The notes under the pieces were generated by a model that ran no database searches, was not told the DNA's origin, and saw only the letters and a list, made by a program, of their open reading frames with translations. A stretch of 64,000 bases of DNA, taken from positions 1 to 64,000 of the forward strand of contig JAIENY010000047.1 of the NCBI GenBank assembly GCA_019750915.1. The letters are read 5' to 3'. The DNA is from Xanthobacteraceae bacterium (GTDB lineage Bacteria > Pseudomonadota > Alphaproteobacteria > Rhizobiales > Xanthobacteraceae). Shown in pieces: positions 19,143 through 28,170 of this stretch (positions are counted from its first letter, which is position 1; each line of letters starts with the position of its first letter). The translations under genes and the position numbers were made by a program.

Positions 19143-20354
19143 GTGCTGACCGAACGTTTCCAGTTTCCCGGTGCGGATGGCCAGATGCTTTCGGCTGCCC
19201 TCGACCTGCCGGAAAACCAGCCATCCGCCTTTGCGCTGCTGGCGCATTGCTTTACCTGCGGCAAGGACGTGCTGGCCGCAAAGCGCATCGCCGATGGGCT
19301 GGTCGCGCGCGGCATCGCGGTGCTTCGTTTCGATTTCACCGGCCTTGGGTCGAGCGAGGGCGAATTCGCCAACACGCATTTTTCATCGAATGTGGCAGAC
19401 CTTGTCTGCGCGGCGAACCACCTGCGTCAAAACCACCAGGCACCCGCGCTTCTGATCGGTCACAGCCTCGGCGGCGCCGCTGTGCTGGCCGCCGCCGCGC
19501 AGGTTCCGGAAGCAAAGGCCGTTGTCACCATCGCCGCGCCGTCCGATCCGGCGCATGTCGTCGGGCTTTTCAAGGATCACGTTGAACGCATCCAACAGGA
19601 TGGCGAGGCAGAAGTCTCGTTGGCCGGCCGGCCATTCACGATCAGGCGTGAGTTTCTCGAGGATGTCTCAACCCACCGGCTGAAAGACCACATCCACACC
19701 CTGCACAAGGCGCTGCTGATCTTTCATTCGCCAACCGACGACACAGTCAGCATCGATAACGCCACCGAAATTTTCCTGGCCGCCAGGCATCCGAAAAGTT
19801 TCGTCTCGCTCTCCGGCGCCAACCATCTCCTCAGCGACCGCAGGGATGCGCTTTATGTCGCGGACATGATCGCCACATGGTCGATGCGTTATCTGGACAT
19901 GACGCCAGCCGCTGAACCCGCGCCGCACGACACCGATGTCGTCGTGCAGGAAACCGGCGCGAGCCGCTTCCAGCAGAAAATCACCGCCGGATCCCATACC
20001 TTCCTCGCTGACGAACCGGCGTCAGTGGGCGGCATGGATAGTGGGCCCGGACCTTACGATTTTCTGCTGGCCGGCCTTGGCGCCTGCACATCGATGACGA
20101 TGCGGCTTTATGCCGAGCGCAAAGCCCTGCCGCTTGAACGCACGACCGTGAGACTGCGGCACTCGCGTGTCTACGCCAAGGATTGCGAGGAATGCGAGAC
20201 CAAGGAGGGCATGATCAGCCGCATCGACCGTGAGATTTCCATGGAAGGTGATCTTTCGGAAGAGCAGCGCGCAAAGCTGATGGAAATTGCAGACAAATGT
20301 CCGGTTCACCGGACCCTGACATCCGACATCCAGATCGTCACCCGCGCGACGTGA
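19143..20354 (+). CDS. Alpha/beta hydrolase fused to OsmC-like domain
   Basis: 403 residues. The N-terminal half is an alpha/beta hydrolase with the nucleophile elbow G-H-S-L-G-G-A-A and a late G-A-N-H-L-L His. From about residue 270 there is an OsmC/YhfA-like domain with redox cysteines in G-A-C-T-S-M-T and D-K-C-P-V-H-R. OsmC proteins reduce organic hydroperoxides; the fusion suggests ester or peroxide detoxification. GGAGAG lies 5 bases before the GTG at 19143. This fusion is known in proteobacteria, so it is not an assembly artefact. Confidence 0.88.
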   Translation: MLTERFQFPGADGQMLSAALDLPENQPSAFALLAHCFTCGKDVLAAKRIADGLVARGIAVLRFDFTGLGSSEGEFANTHFSSNVADLVCAANHLRQNHQAPALLIGHSLGGAAVLAAAAQVPEAKAVVTIAAPSDPAHVVGLFKDHVERIQQDGEAEVSLAGRPFTIRREFLEDVSTHRLKDHIHTLHKALLIFHSPTDDTVSIDNATEIFLAARHPKSFVSLSGANHLLSDRRDALYVADMIATWSMRYLDMTPAAEPAPHDTDVVVQETGASRFQQKITAGSHTFLADEPASVGGMDSGPGPYDFLLAGLGACTSMTMRLYAERKALPLERTTVRLRHSRVYAKDCEECETKEGMISRIDREISMEGDLSEEQRAKLMEIADKCPVHRTLTSDIQIVTRAT

Positions 20355-20356
20355 TG

Positions 20357-21133
20357 TCAGCGTTTGCGCTGAACCCGCGACACCGCGGCGATGACCATGC
20401 TGCGCGGCACGAAGCGCAGCAAAAACGGAATGACGCGAATACCGAGACCAGGCAGGATCAGGCACTTGTTCGCCATGAACCCGTCATAGGCAGCTTTGGC
20501 GACGTCCTGTGCCGAGACGCTGAGGAGTGTCGAATCCATGCCGGGGACGAAGCCTGCGCGGGCCTGGAATTCGGTCGGCACCGGCCCCGGACACAGCGTC
20601 GTCACCCGCACGCCCTTTGCGGACAGTTCGGCGTGCAACGCCTCCGTGAATGACAGCACGTACGCCTTGCTGGCGTAATACACCGCCATGCCCGGTCCCG
20701 GAAGAAATCCGGCGATCGAGGCGACGTTGAGAATACCGCCCTTGTTCCGGATGATGCTGTCGCTGAAGCGCAGCGACAGATCCGTCACGGCGCGGACGTT
20801 GAGGGCAACGATCCCGAGCTGGTCTTGCCGGTCCAGTTCGACGGCCTGACCGAACAGGCCGAACCCGGCATTATTGACGACGATCTCGACCTCCAAATCT
20901 TGCGCCGCAAGGCTGGCTGCGAGCTTATCGCAACCGTCTGGCGCTTCGAGGTCGCAAGCCATGACAATGGGAAGGATACCGCCACTTGCAGCAATGGCGG
21001 AGGCGATCTGTGCAAGACGTTCTTCCCGCCGCGCCACCAGCACCGTCTTGTGCCCGTTTGACGCAAACAGCCGGGCCAACTCGGTCCCGATGCCGGCCGA
21101 CGCGCCGGTAATCAGCGTCACACGTTCAGCCAT
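20357..21133 (-). CDS. Short-chain dehydrogenase/reductase
   Basis: 258 residues with T-G-A-S-A-G-I-G (NADP site), N-N-A-G-F-G, catalytic Ser in N-V-A-S-I-A-G and Y-Y-A-S-K-A-Y (Tyr/Lys). It resembles DltE-type SDRs that act on lipids or unknown carbonyls. It converges on the hydrolase-OsmC gene with a 2-base gap. Confidence 0.9.
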   Translation of the reverse strand: MAERVTLITGASAGIGTELARLFASNGHKTVLVARREERLAQIASAIAASGGILPIVMACDLEAPDGCDKLAASLAAQDLEVEIVVNNAGFGLFGQAVELDRQDQLGIVALNVRAVTDLSLRFSDSIIRNKGGILNVASIAGFLPGPGMAVYYASKAYVLSFTEALHAELSAKGVRVTTLCPGPVPTEFQARAGFVPGMDSTLLSVSAQDVAKAAYDGFMANKCLILPGLGIRVIPFLLRFVPRSMVIAAVSRVQRKR

Positions 21134-21196
21134 CGGGAAACGATCTGCTCCGTTATGGGAAGGGCATAAAGAGCAAACGGGATTGGGACGACAACG

Positions 21197-21679
21197 TCAA
21201 CCCGCAGGGTCGGGATTAAGACTTTCGTCAGCGACCTTGTGCCGAAGGTTGATCCGGTCCCGTGACGAAATGCCCAGCAGATCGGCAGCGCGCCAAACCA
21301 CATTTTCCTCGAACTCGCTGACCCTGCCGTCAGCGTAGACCAGTTCCCACATCATCTCGACGATCCGTAGCCGTCCCCCTTCATTGAGGGACCGCATGAT
21401 CACGCTCGTGAAATGATACAGATCGACAGCCTCGCCCTCGACCAGCGTCGCGTCCCGGATAAGTATGTCCGCCGTGCCGGGGTCGAGGTTGAAACGATAC
21501 TCCAGCAGTGCGTGCAGCTTGCGTTTTTCGGCCTCGGAAGGCTCCCCGTCGAGGGAAATGACGTGGATCAGCAATGCCGTCGCTGCGAGCCGGTAGTCAC
21601 CGTCGTCGAACGCGCGTTCGCCTTGGGTTGTGGGAGACACGACATCGGAAATGAATTGGCGGAGCTTATCGAGCATCAA
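21197..21679 (-). CDS. TerB-family tellurite-resistance-like protein
   Basis: 160 residues, all-helical, with a TerB-like domain: L-I-H-V-I-S-L-D-G-E-P-S-E-A-E and the second half L-V-Y-A-D-G-R-V-S-E-F-E, which place the paired acidic residues thought to bind metal. Stand-alone TerB proteins like this are common in rhizobia and are not diagnostic of tellurite resistance. Confidence 0.85.
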   Translation of the reverse strand: MMLDKLRQFISDVVSPTTQGERAFDDGDYRLAATALLIHVISLDGEPSEAEKRKLHALLEYRFNLDPGTADILIRDATLVEGEAVDLYHFTSVIMRSLNEGGRLRIVEMMWELVYADGRVSEFEENVVWRAADLLGISSRDRINLRHKVADESLNPDPAG

Positions 21680-21921
21680 TCGTCAGTTCTTCGCGGTGAA
21701 TGGTCTTCATTCCTACACTGGATTAATTTGCCGCTCCATGGCCGCAAAATGAAACTCTGGCAATGTGGCCGGAGCGCCCCGGTGTTCGCAAAGAGCGGCA
21801 CACCATCCAGCGCCGCCGCCTCAGACAATTGAATTTACTGGGGAAATTCGCCGCGAGGGCCGATCGCCTTGACGGCATGCTAAGCGGCCGCCGCGCGATC
21901 GACATCCGGACCCAAGCGGCC

Positions 21922-22182
21922 TTAACTGAAGAGAAGCCAGCTCCCCGCGCCCACCAGCAGCCATGCCGTCGGCAGGGACAACAGCCGCCCGAGAATCCTG
22001 CCATCGGCGCGATAGCCGATGCCGGACACGATCATGATAGCGGCGCCCGCCATCACGACCGGCAGTCCGGCATGCAATTTTTGACTGGGCAAACCGCGCA
22101 GCAGAAAGGGACAGATCATGAGCAGGATGCTGCCGCCCAGCGCCAGAAAGAACGAAATTCTGTGCAGCCGCGTCCCTGTCAT
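21922..22182 (-). CDS. YbgE-like cyd operon membrane protein
   Basis: 86 residues, three hydrophobic segments. It starts one base after the cydX stop. The order L-H-x-G-L-x(8)-G-x-x-I-x-x-x-G-I-G-Y-R and a fully hydrophobic C-terminus recall E. coli YbgE, which occupies the same place in the cyd operon, although sequence identity looks low. It is inferred to help cytochrome bd assembly or stability. A slightly longer start at 22197 overlaps cydX. Confidence 0.6.
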   Translation of the reverse strand: MTGTRLHRISFFLALGGSILLMICPFLLRGLPSQKLHAGLPVVMAGAAIMIVSGIGYRADGRILGRLLSLPTAWLLVGAGSWLLFS

Positions 22183-22183
22183 G

Positions 22184-22309
22184 TCATGACTTTCCAAGGC
22201 GGCGGCTGCCGTTCAATTCGTCCTGCGCGTGGAGTTCGAACCACATCGCATTGAGAATTGCGAAGGCACACGCAAATCCGACACCGAGTATCCAAGCAAA
22301 ATACCACAT
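22184..22309 (-). CDS. cydX: Cytochrome bd oxidase small subunit CydX
   Basis: 41 codons, M-W-Y-F-A-W-I-L-G-V-G-F-A-C then a Glu-bearing segment (N-A-M-W-F-E), the standard CydX layout: a single membrane helix beginning M-W-Y-F. CydX stabilises the haem b595/d site of CydA. The ATG follows GGAGATCGCTC, 12 bases after cydB. Confidence 0.95.
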   Translation of the reverse strand: MWYFAWILGVGFACAFAILNAMWFELHAQDELNGSRRLGKS

Positions 22310-22321
22310 GAGCGATCTCCT

Positions 22322-23461
22322 TCAATAATAGCTGGACTTGTTCTGGGCGACGATCGCCTCCGTGACCGGACCGCGCAGCACGCGGTAAACCCAGCCGGTG
22401 TAGAGCAGGACAATCGGCAGAAAGATCAGCGTCGCGATCAGCATGATCATCAACGTGAGCTGGCTCGACGATCCATCCCATACCGTCAGGCTCGCCTTCG
22501 GCTCGATCGACGAGGGCAGCAGGAACGGAAACAGGCTCAGACCGGCCGTCGCGATCACGCTTGCGACCCCGAGGCTGCTGGCGAGAAACGCCAGACCCTT
22601 GCGTCGCAAAGACAGCAGCGGAGAGACGAGCAGAAACGCGACGATCGCGATAATCGGCGCGGCCATCGTCAATGGATAGGCCCTGTAGTTCGCAAACCAG
22701 GCGCCCGACTGCCTGACGACCGTTTTCATCAGCGGATTGGATGGCCCGTTATGCACCACAGCCGAGGTGATCACGTAACCATCGATCCATTGCCACACCC
22801 AAAAACCGGCGAGGAGGAACAGGACGACGCAGGCGATTGATGTGGCTCCTGCCGCCTTGATCGCACGCTCCGTCACCGTGCCTTCCGTCTTCAGCGCAAG
22901 ATAAGTGCCGCCGTGCGCGAGCAGCATCGTGACGCTGACAAGTCCGCACAGCAGCGAGAACGGATTGAGCAGACCGAACAGGTTGCCTTCGTAGCTCATC
23001 CGCAACGTTTCATCGAAGCGAAATGGCGCACCCACCAGCACGTTGCCGAATGCGACACCGAAGATCAGCGACGGCACGATACCGGCGATGCACAGCACGA
23101 TGTCCCAGGTCGATCGCCACCGTGGATTGTCGATCTTGCTGCGGAATTTGAAGGCGACCGGCCGCAGAATGAGCGCGGCCAGCACCAGAAACATTGCCAG
23201 ATAAAATCCGGAGAAGGCCACCGCGTAAAGCGCGGGCCACGCGGCGAAGATCGCGCCGCCACCCAGAATGAACCAGACTTGATTGCCTTCCCAGACCGGC
23301 CCGACGGTGTTGATCGCAACCCGGCGCTCGCTGTCGGTCTTGGCGACATAGGGCAACAACATCGCGGTGCCGAGATCGAAACCGTCCATGACGGCGAAGC
23401 CGATCAGAAGTGTACCCAGCAAGGCCCACCACAACAGGCGAAGCGTTTCGTAATCAAGCAT
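22322..23461 (-). CDS. cydB: Cytochrome bd ubiquinol oxidase subunit II
   Basis: 379 residues with about nine membrane segments. The start [16 protein letters not shown], then [23 protein letters not shown] and Y-E-G-N-L are typical CydB. With CydA it forms the high-affinity quinol oxidase of the inner membrane. It lies 12 bases after cydA. Confidence 0.97.
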   Translation of the reverse strand: MLDYETLRLLWWALLGTLLIGFAVMDGFDLGTAMLLPYVAKTDSERRVAINTVGPVWEGNQVWFILGGGAIFAAWPALYAVAFSGFYLAMFLVLAALILRPVAFKFRSKIDNPRWRSTWDIVLCIAGIVPSLIFGVAFGNVLVGAPFRFDETLRMSYEGNLFGLLNPFSLLCGLVSVTMLLAHGGTYLALKTEGTVTERAIKAAGATSIACVVLFLLAGFWVWQWIDGYVITSAVVHNGPSNPLMKTVVRQSGAWFANYRAYPLTMAAPIIAIVAFLLVSPLLSLRRKGLAFLASSLGVASVIATAGLSLFPFLLPSSIEPKASLTVWDGSSSQLTLMIMLIATLIFLPIVLLYTGWVYRVLRGPVTEAIVAQNKSSYY

Positions 23462-23473
23462 GAGAGAGTCTCC

Positions 23474-25042
23474 TTATTCGGCGGGCGCGAGAACGGCGGC
23501 GGGAGCGGCGTGTGAACCTGACGGCTCGGGGTGAGGTCCGATCCTCACCGTTCGCACCATCAGGAACACATCCACCACCGCGAGGGTCGAATAGAAGGCG
23601 ACAAAGCCAACCAGCGTGATGGCGACGTTTGTGGCGGAAATGCTGGAAACCGCGAGGAAGGTTGGCAGCACGCCTTCGATCACCCAGGGCTGGCGTCCAA
23701 CCTCGGCAACGATCCAGCCGAGCTCAGCGGCAATCCACGGAAGCGGCAGGCTGAGAAAAGCGAACCACAGGAAGATCCGATACCGTTGAAACCAACGCTT
23801 GCTCGCCAGCAGGAACGCCACCGCGAACAATGCGATGAAGTAGAAGCCGAGCCCGACCATGATCCGGAAGCTCCAGAACAGCGGCGAAACAGCGGGAACG
23901 GTGCTCCATGCAGCCTGTGTGATTTCCGCCGGGGTCGCGTTCTCGATATCCGGCCTGATCTTCTTTAGCAGCAGTGCATAGCCAAGATCCTTGGCGGTGG
24001 TCTCGATCACGGCGCGCTGGCCCTTGTCGGTCGGGTCGTTACGCACCCGCTGCAGGGCGTTGTAGGCCGCAATGCCGATCCGAATCCGGGTTTCGGCCTG
24101 CCTCACCAGATCCTTGATGCCCGGCACCTGCGTGTTGATCGAACGGGTTGCGATCAGGCCCAGCATCCACGGCACCCGCAGTTCATAATCCGTCTTGTGC
24201 GTCTCCATGTTGGGGATGCCGAAGATGGTGAAGGATGCCGGCGCGGGTTCGGTGTCCCACATGCTCTCGATCGCGGCGATCTTCATCTTCTGGTTTTCGC
24301 CGGCGGAGTATCCGCTTTCGTCGCCAAGCACCACGACAGAGAGTGCAGCGGCGAGACCGAAGCTCGCCGCCACCGTCATCGAACGCTTGGCAAGGTCGAT
24401 GTGGCGGCCCTTGAGAAGATAGAAGGCACTGATCGACAGCACGAACATCGCGCCGGTGACATAACCCGCGCTCACCGTGTGCACGAACTTCGCCTGCGCC
24501 ACCGGGTTGAACAACACGGCGCTGAAATCGGAGACTTCCATGCGCATGGTGTCGGGATTGAACTTGGCGCCGACCGGAAACTGCATCCAGCCGTTGGCGA
24601 TCAAAATCCACAGCGCCGAGAGATTGGAGCCGAGCGCGACCAGCCAGGTGACGCACAGATGCTGCAGCTTGGTCAATTTGTCCCAGCCGAAAAAGAACAG
24701 CCCGATGAACGTCGCCTCGAGGAAGAACGCCATCAGCCCCTCGATCGCCAGCGGGGCACCGAAAACATCCCCGACATAGTGGCTGTAATAGGCCCAGTTC
24801 ATGCCGAACTGGAATTCCATGGTGATGCCGGTGGCGACGCCCATGGCGAAGTTGATGCCGAAAAGGAGACCCCAGAATTTCGTCATGTCACGCCAGATCT
24901 GCCGACCGGTCATCACGTAGACGCTTTCCATGATGCCGAGCAGCACGGCCAGTCCCAGCGTCAGCGGGACAAACAGAAAATGATAAAGCGCCGTCAATCC
25001 GAATTGCAGACGTGACAACTGGACGACGTCCATCGTGGTCAT
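23474..25042 (-). CDS. cydA: Cytochrome bd ubiquinol oxidase subunit I
   Basis: 522 residues, same length as E. coli CydA. L-S-R-L-Q-F-G-L-T-A-L-Y-H-F-L-F holds the first haem His, G-R-Q-P-W is the conserved loop, and a long Q-loop (L-G-D-E-S-G-Y through K-D-L-G-Y-A-L-L-L-K) marks the long-loop bd-I type rather than the cyanide-insensitive short-loop type. ATG 25042 follows GGAG and overlaps the cydP stop (ATGA). No cydDC is nearby. Confidence 0.97.
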   Translation of the reverse strand: MTTMDVVQLSRLQFGLTALYHFLFVPLTLGLAVLLGIMESVYVMTGRQIWRDMTKFWGLLFGINFAMGVATGITMEFQFGMNWAYYSHYVGDVFGAPLAIEGLMAFFLEATFIGLFFFGWDKLTKLQHLCVTWLVALGSNLSALWILIANGWMQFPVGAKFNPDTMRMEVSDFSAVLFNPVAQAKFVHTVSAGYVTGAMFVLSISAFYLLKGRHIDLAKRSMTVAASFGLAAALSVVVLGDESGYSAGENQKMKIAAIESMWDTEPAPASFTIFGIPNMETHKTDYELRVPWMLGLIATRSINTQVPGIKDLVRQAETRIRIGIAAYNALQRVRNDPTDKGQRAVIETTAKDLGYALLLKKIRPDIENATPAEITQAAWSTVPAVSPLFWSFRIMVGLGFYFIALFAVAFLLASKRWFQRYRIFLWFAFLSLPLPWIAAELGWIVAEVGRQPWVIEGVLPTFLAVSSISATNVAITLVGFVAFYSTLAVVDVFLMVRTVRIGPHPEPSGSHAAPAAVLAPAE

Positions 25043-25215
25043 TTGGAGCTCCCGTTCGCTGGAAGGAATTGGCCGAGCAGCTGATCGCGGGTGGTATCGC
25101 TGTCGATATGGGGTCGCTGGCGCGGCCCGAACACGAAAAACGCCGCAGCCAGAACGATCAGAATCTTGATCGACAGGATCAGCATGATGTCGCGACGGAG
25201 GGTTTGCCTTGCCAT
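25039..25215 (-). CDS. cydP: Small cyd operon subunit CydP-like
   Basis: 58 codons: basic N-terminus (R-Q-T-L-R-R-D-I), one membrane helix with L-x-I-K-I-L-I-V-L, then F-G-P-R-Q-R-P and a polar tail. This matches my memory of the putative cytochrome bd small subunit CydP (R-[DE]-[IL] ... I-K ... P-x-x-R-P). Its stop overlaps the cydA start by four bases. No clear Shine-Dalgarno precedes ATG 25215; an internal ATG at codon 11 is possible. Identity is moderate confidence. Confidence 0.65.
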   Translation of the reverse strand: MARQTLRRDIMLILSIKILIVLAAAFFVFGPRQRPHIDSDTTRDQLLGQFLPANGSSK

Positions 25216-25251
25216 GATGGTTCGTTATGGTCGAACCGCCGCCGCGAAACA

Positions 25252-25265
25252 CTGATTCAGATCAA
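25252..25265 (-). promoter_or_regulatory. FNR/FixK-type box upstream of cyd operon
   Basis: Read on the minus strand: TTGATCTGAATCAG, 13 of 14 positions of the symmetric anaerobox TTGAT-N4-ATCAA. It lies about 37 bases before cydP, suiting low-oxygen activation by a FixK/FnrN-type protein. Confidence 0.75.
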
Positions 25266-25400
25266 TTGTCAGTGACGGTAACGCGATCCGCGCCATGCTC
25301 GAGTCGCATGGATTTGCTCAGAAAAGCGAGCCCAAGGCGTTTTCCCTCGCGCGATAAACACGCTATGGTCGGCCGGTTTTAGCCTCATGAATTTGCCGAG

Positions 25401-26297
25401 ATGCTGATATTTTTGATCAACCTGAAGCGAAGGCCCGACCGTCTCAAGTTCATGACCGCCCAACTTGAGAGCCTTGGCCTGCCATACGAACGGATCGAAG
25501 CGTTCGATTTTCTTGAACAGGACTTCGGGCCGATGACCGACGCGCTCAGCGACGCCGAACGCGCATGTGCGATGACTCACCGCAAGGCGTGGCAATCGTT
25601 TTTGCGATCGGGCCATGACCGCTGCCTCATCCTGGAGGATGATGTGATCCTGTCGGCCGACCTGAAGCCGTTTCTTCAAGACCCGTCGAACATTCCCGAT
25701 GCGGTCGACATCCTTCGTCTCGAAACCATGTTCATGCGTTCGCGCCTCGGTCCGGGCAGGACGTGTCGCGGGGCGAGGGCATTCAAGGTTCACCGGCTGC
25801 ACTCGATTCATTACGGGTGTGGTGCTTACATTATCTCACGATCTTTCGCAGAATCGGCAATTCGCGACTTGACCGAATTTCCGGGGCCGGTCGATCACGT
25901 CATGTTCTCGCCGAACGAAGACTGCTTTTATCCGGGCGCCGCTTATCAATTGCGCCCCGCACTGTGCGTGCAGGCGGAATGGTTCGCACCGACGAAAGAT
26001 CTGGCGCTTGCGAAGTCCGATCTGCATCACCCGCGGACTGCGCGGTTCGAAAAAAATGCGGCAATGCTGCCGCCCAGGGTGAAGATTCAGCGCCCGTTTA
26101 TTGTAAAATGCCAGCGCGAGGCCGCCCGGTTCGGGCGTCGGCTCGGGGCGAGAGGGAAAGCAATCCATGAGTTTCTCGTTACGCGAAGTGTTTGGCGCGA
26201 AGTTGCCTTCGCGTACCCCGCCGTCGCCGCTGCTTCCGCCGCGGTTCATGTTTCTCGAAGTGAACAAGCGCTGCAATCTGAAATGCCAACACTGTGA
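25401..26297 (+). CDS. Glycosyltransferase family 25 (LPS/collagen-type)
   Basis: 298 residues. M-L-I-F-L-I-N-L-K-R-R-P-D-R opens the GT25 fold, T-H-R-K-A-W follows, and L-I-L-E-D-D-V-I-L (about 77-85) gives the acidic metal motif. GT25 includes bacterial LPS galactosyltransferases and the animal collagen (hydroxylysine) galactosyltransferases. Its 3' end overlaps the radical SAM gene by 131 bases in another frame, and the last 40 or so residues (A-A-A-S-A-A-V-H) look poorly conserved. It opens the accessory island; acceptor unknown. Confidence 0.85.
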   Translation: MLIFLINLKRRPDRLKFMTAQLESLGLPYERIEAFDFLEQDFGPMTDALSDAERACAMTHRKAWQSFLRSGHDRCLILEDDVILSADLKPFLQDPSNIPDAVDILRLETMFMRSRLGPGRTCRGARAFKVHRLHSIHYGCGAYIISRSFAESAIRDLTEFPGPVDHVMFSPNEDCFYPGAAYQLRPALCVQAEWFAPTKDLALAKSDLHHPRTARFEKNAAMLPPRVKIQRPFIVKCQREAARFGRRLGARGKAIHEFLVTRSVWREVAFAYPAVAAASAAVHVSRSEQALQSEMPTL

Positions 26298-27363
26298 TTT
26301 CTGGCAACGGACCGACGACGACCGGGACAACTATTTGTCGATCGCAGGCCGGCAGGCCTTGATCGGTGAATTCGCCGAGCTCAGTCCGCACGGCAATGTT
26401 GTGATCTGCGGCGGCGAGCCGATGCTGGATCTGGAGGATTACTTCAGTTTGAGCAAGGCGTGCCGCCAGCACGGCGTGCGCGCGCTGTCGGTTGTCAACG
26501 GCACCCGCATCCGTAATGCCGCGTTGGCCGAACGGATGATGCGCGAAGGCCCTCACGAAATTTCGATCTCCCTAAACAGTCCCGATGAAAAGCAGCATGA
26601 CGAGACTCGAGGTGTCAGAGGCGCCTTCCGAAAGGCAGTGAACGCGCTTCGTCTCTTGATCGAAGCGCGCGAGCGGCTCGGCGCCACCTCAACCAAGATT
26701 TATGTCATGGGTCTTGTGTACGGCTCGAACTATCGGTCAATCGACCGATTTTACGATCTGGTTCTCAACGATATCGGCGCGGACAAGCTGAAGCTGAACT
26801 TCCTGCAGCCGAGCTTCGGGCAGGCAGGAGAGACGGATCCGTTTTTCGACGCCCAGGGTTCCGTCGACCCCGATGAGATCGGGGCCATCCTGAGAGAATG
26901 CGAAGCCAAATACGGGCTCGGATTCAATCCGCAATGGACCGAGCAGGTCGTGATGTATTTCCGCTCGCTGAACGCCGCGACCGATCGTGCGCGCGGCTGG
27001 GGTTCTTCGGCGCAGACTCAGACTCACATCTGCAATTCATATGACCGCAACATCATGGTGAATCATTACGGCTTTGCACGGCTGTGCTTCGCGACCAAGT
27101 TTCCGGGTGTCACGCTCAAGCAGCCCGGCGACCTGCGGCAGTTCTGGCTTACGTCCGAAGCGATCCGCGCCGATATGCGCAAATGCAATCAGTTCTGCGG
27201 CATCAGTCATAGCGTGAGGCGCGAGAGCAGCACCGCCATCGGCAAGCAGAAGATGCTCGACTATCAGGCGGCAGAACCGGTGCTGCAGACGTCGGACCCA
27301 ACCTTCGCGATTGCGGCCGGCATGCGGGCGCTCGCTCGCTTCAACCTGCGGCCGGCCCGCTGA
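26167..27363 (+). CDS. Radical SAM protein
   Basis: 398 residues. N-K-R-C-N-L-K-C-Q-H-C (Cys 36, 40, 43) is the 4Fe-4S/SAM motif, I-C-G-G-E-P (about 81-86) the SAM-amino-group motif. C-terminal cysteines in T-H-I-C-N-S, R-L-C-F-A and C-N-Q-F-C-G resemble a SPASM/twitch-type auxiliary-cluster domain, as in peptide-modifying enzymes. ATG 26167 follows GAGAGGGAAAG; if the ATG at 26248 were used the overlap with the GT25 gene would shrink. The substrate is unknown; closeness to the micro-peptide genes makes peptide modification a fair hypothesis. Confidence 0.88.
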   Translation: MSFSLREVFGAKLPSRTPPSPLLPPRFMFLEVNKRCNLKCQHCDFWQRTDDDRDNYLSIAGRQALIGEFAELSPHGNVVICGGEPMLDLEDYFSLSKACRQHGVRALSVVNGTRIRNAALAERMMREGPHEISISLNSPDEKQHDETRGVRGAFRKAVNALRLLIEARERLGATSTKIYVMGLVYGSNYRSIDRFYDLVLNDIGADKLKLNFLQPSFGQAGETDPFFDAQGSVDPDEIGAILRECEAKYGLGFNPQWTEQVVMYFRSLNAATDRARGWGSSAQTQTHICNSYDRNIMVNHYGFARLCFATKFPGVTLKQPGDLRQFWLTSEAIRADMRKCNQFCGISHSVRRESSTAIGKQKMLDYQAAEPVLQTSDPTFAIAAGMRALARFNLRPAR

Positions 27364-27411
27364 AGTCCGGACTTTCCGATACGGCACCAGGCAGCGCTAC
27401 AAAGAAACCGA

Positions 27412-28170
27412 CTACTCCGGTTTGCCCGGCGCATCAGAATATTTCGGCGCCGCCAGCTTGATTTTCGACGTGTGGTGAGGAGACGCATCGCCCAGCGGCT
27501 GCTCGCCTCGGAAATACCATTTCTGCCACCCCTCCTTCACCGTCGCCGAATCCTGGCGCTTCAGACCTTCATTGAAATTGTTACGGGAATCTTGCAGGGC
27601 ACGAAATTGCTCCTGAATTTCGGGCGCGTCCTTCAGCATCACGACCTCCGGTTCAACTTTTTCAAGCTGCCGATATCCAACCAGGGTCACAAAGCAGAAT
27701 AGCTCATCCTTGGCGAACTCCGCCATCCCAGGGCGGGTGAAACGCCAGTTCATCGTGAAGGTGAACGGCATCCAATCCGTCTCGATGATGCCTTCGAGAG
27801 GCGCGATGCCGTCCTTCGCCAGGTTCGGAACGCCACGCGCCCAGATTCCGATCCCTGGCTCGGTGCGAAACAGATAGCCCAATTGGAAAGTCAGCACGCC
27901 GTGCCCGAAATGTGAAATCGCAAAACGGCCCTGATCCCACGCAGGCGTGTCGATCTCGACCTTGATGTCGGAGAGGTCGTTTCCGCCGTTCCACTCGGCT
28001 TTCACTCCCGCCGGACATAACACCTCCCAGCCCATCGCATTGGCAATGGTCAGCGGCAGGCACCTGTAGGCAAAGCGCTGTCCGGTTTCATCCATCCAGG
28101 CCCGCTCCGAACGGGCGGGGATAATACGCGGTGCGACATTGTGTATCTGGTAGCACGTCAGCTGCCGCAC
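27412..28170 (-). CDS. DUF6065-like protein
   Basis: About 252 residues, soluble. L-T-C-Y-Q at the N-terminus, R-A-W-M-D-E-T-x-Q-R-F-A-Y-R-C-L-P-L-T-I-A-N and W-E-V-L-C-P are features I associate from memory with the uncharacterised DUF6065 family. The GTG at 28170 is preferred since GGGAGA lies 7 bases upstream; longer starts at 28191 and 28176 exist. It converges on the radical SAM gene and is divergent from the polyproline micro-genes, sharing their promoter interval. Several His/Asp could bind metal, but no known catalytic motif is seen. Confidence 0.6.
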   Translation of the reverse strand: MRQLTCYQIHNVAPRIIPARSERAWMDETGQRFAYRCLPLTIANAMGWEVLCPAGVKAEWNGGNDLSDIKVEIDTPAWDQGRFAISHFGHGVLTFQLGYLFRTEPGIGIWARGVPNLAKDGIAPLEGIIETDWMPFTFTMNWRFTRPGMAEFAKDELFCFVTLVGYRQLEKVEPEVVMLKDAPEIQEQFRALQDSRNNFNEGLKRQDSATVKEGWQKWYFRGEQPLGDASPHHTSKIKLAAPKYSDAPGKPE

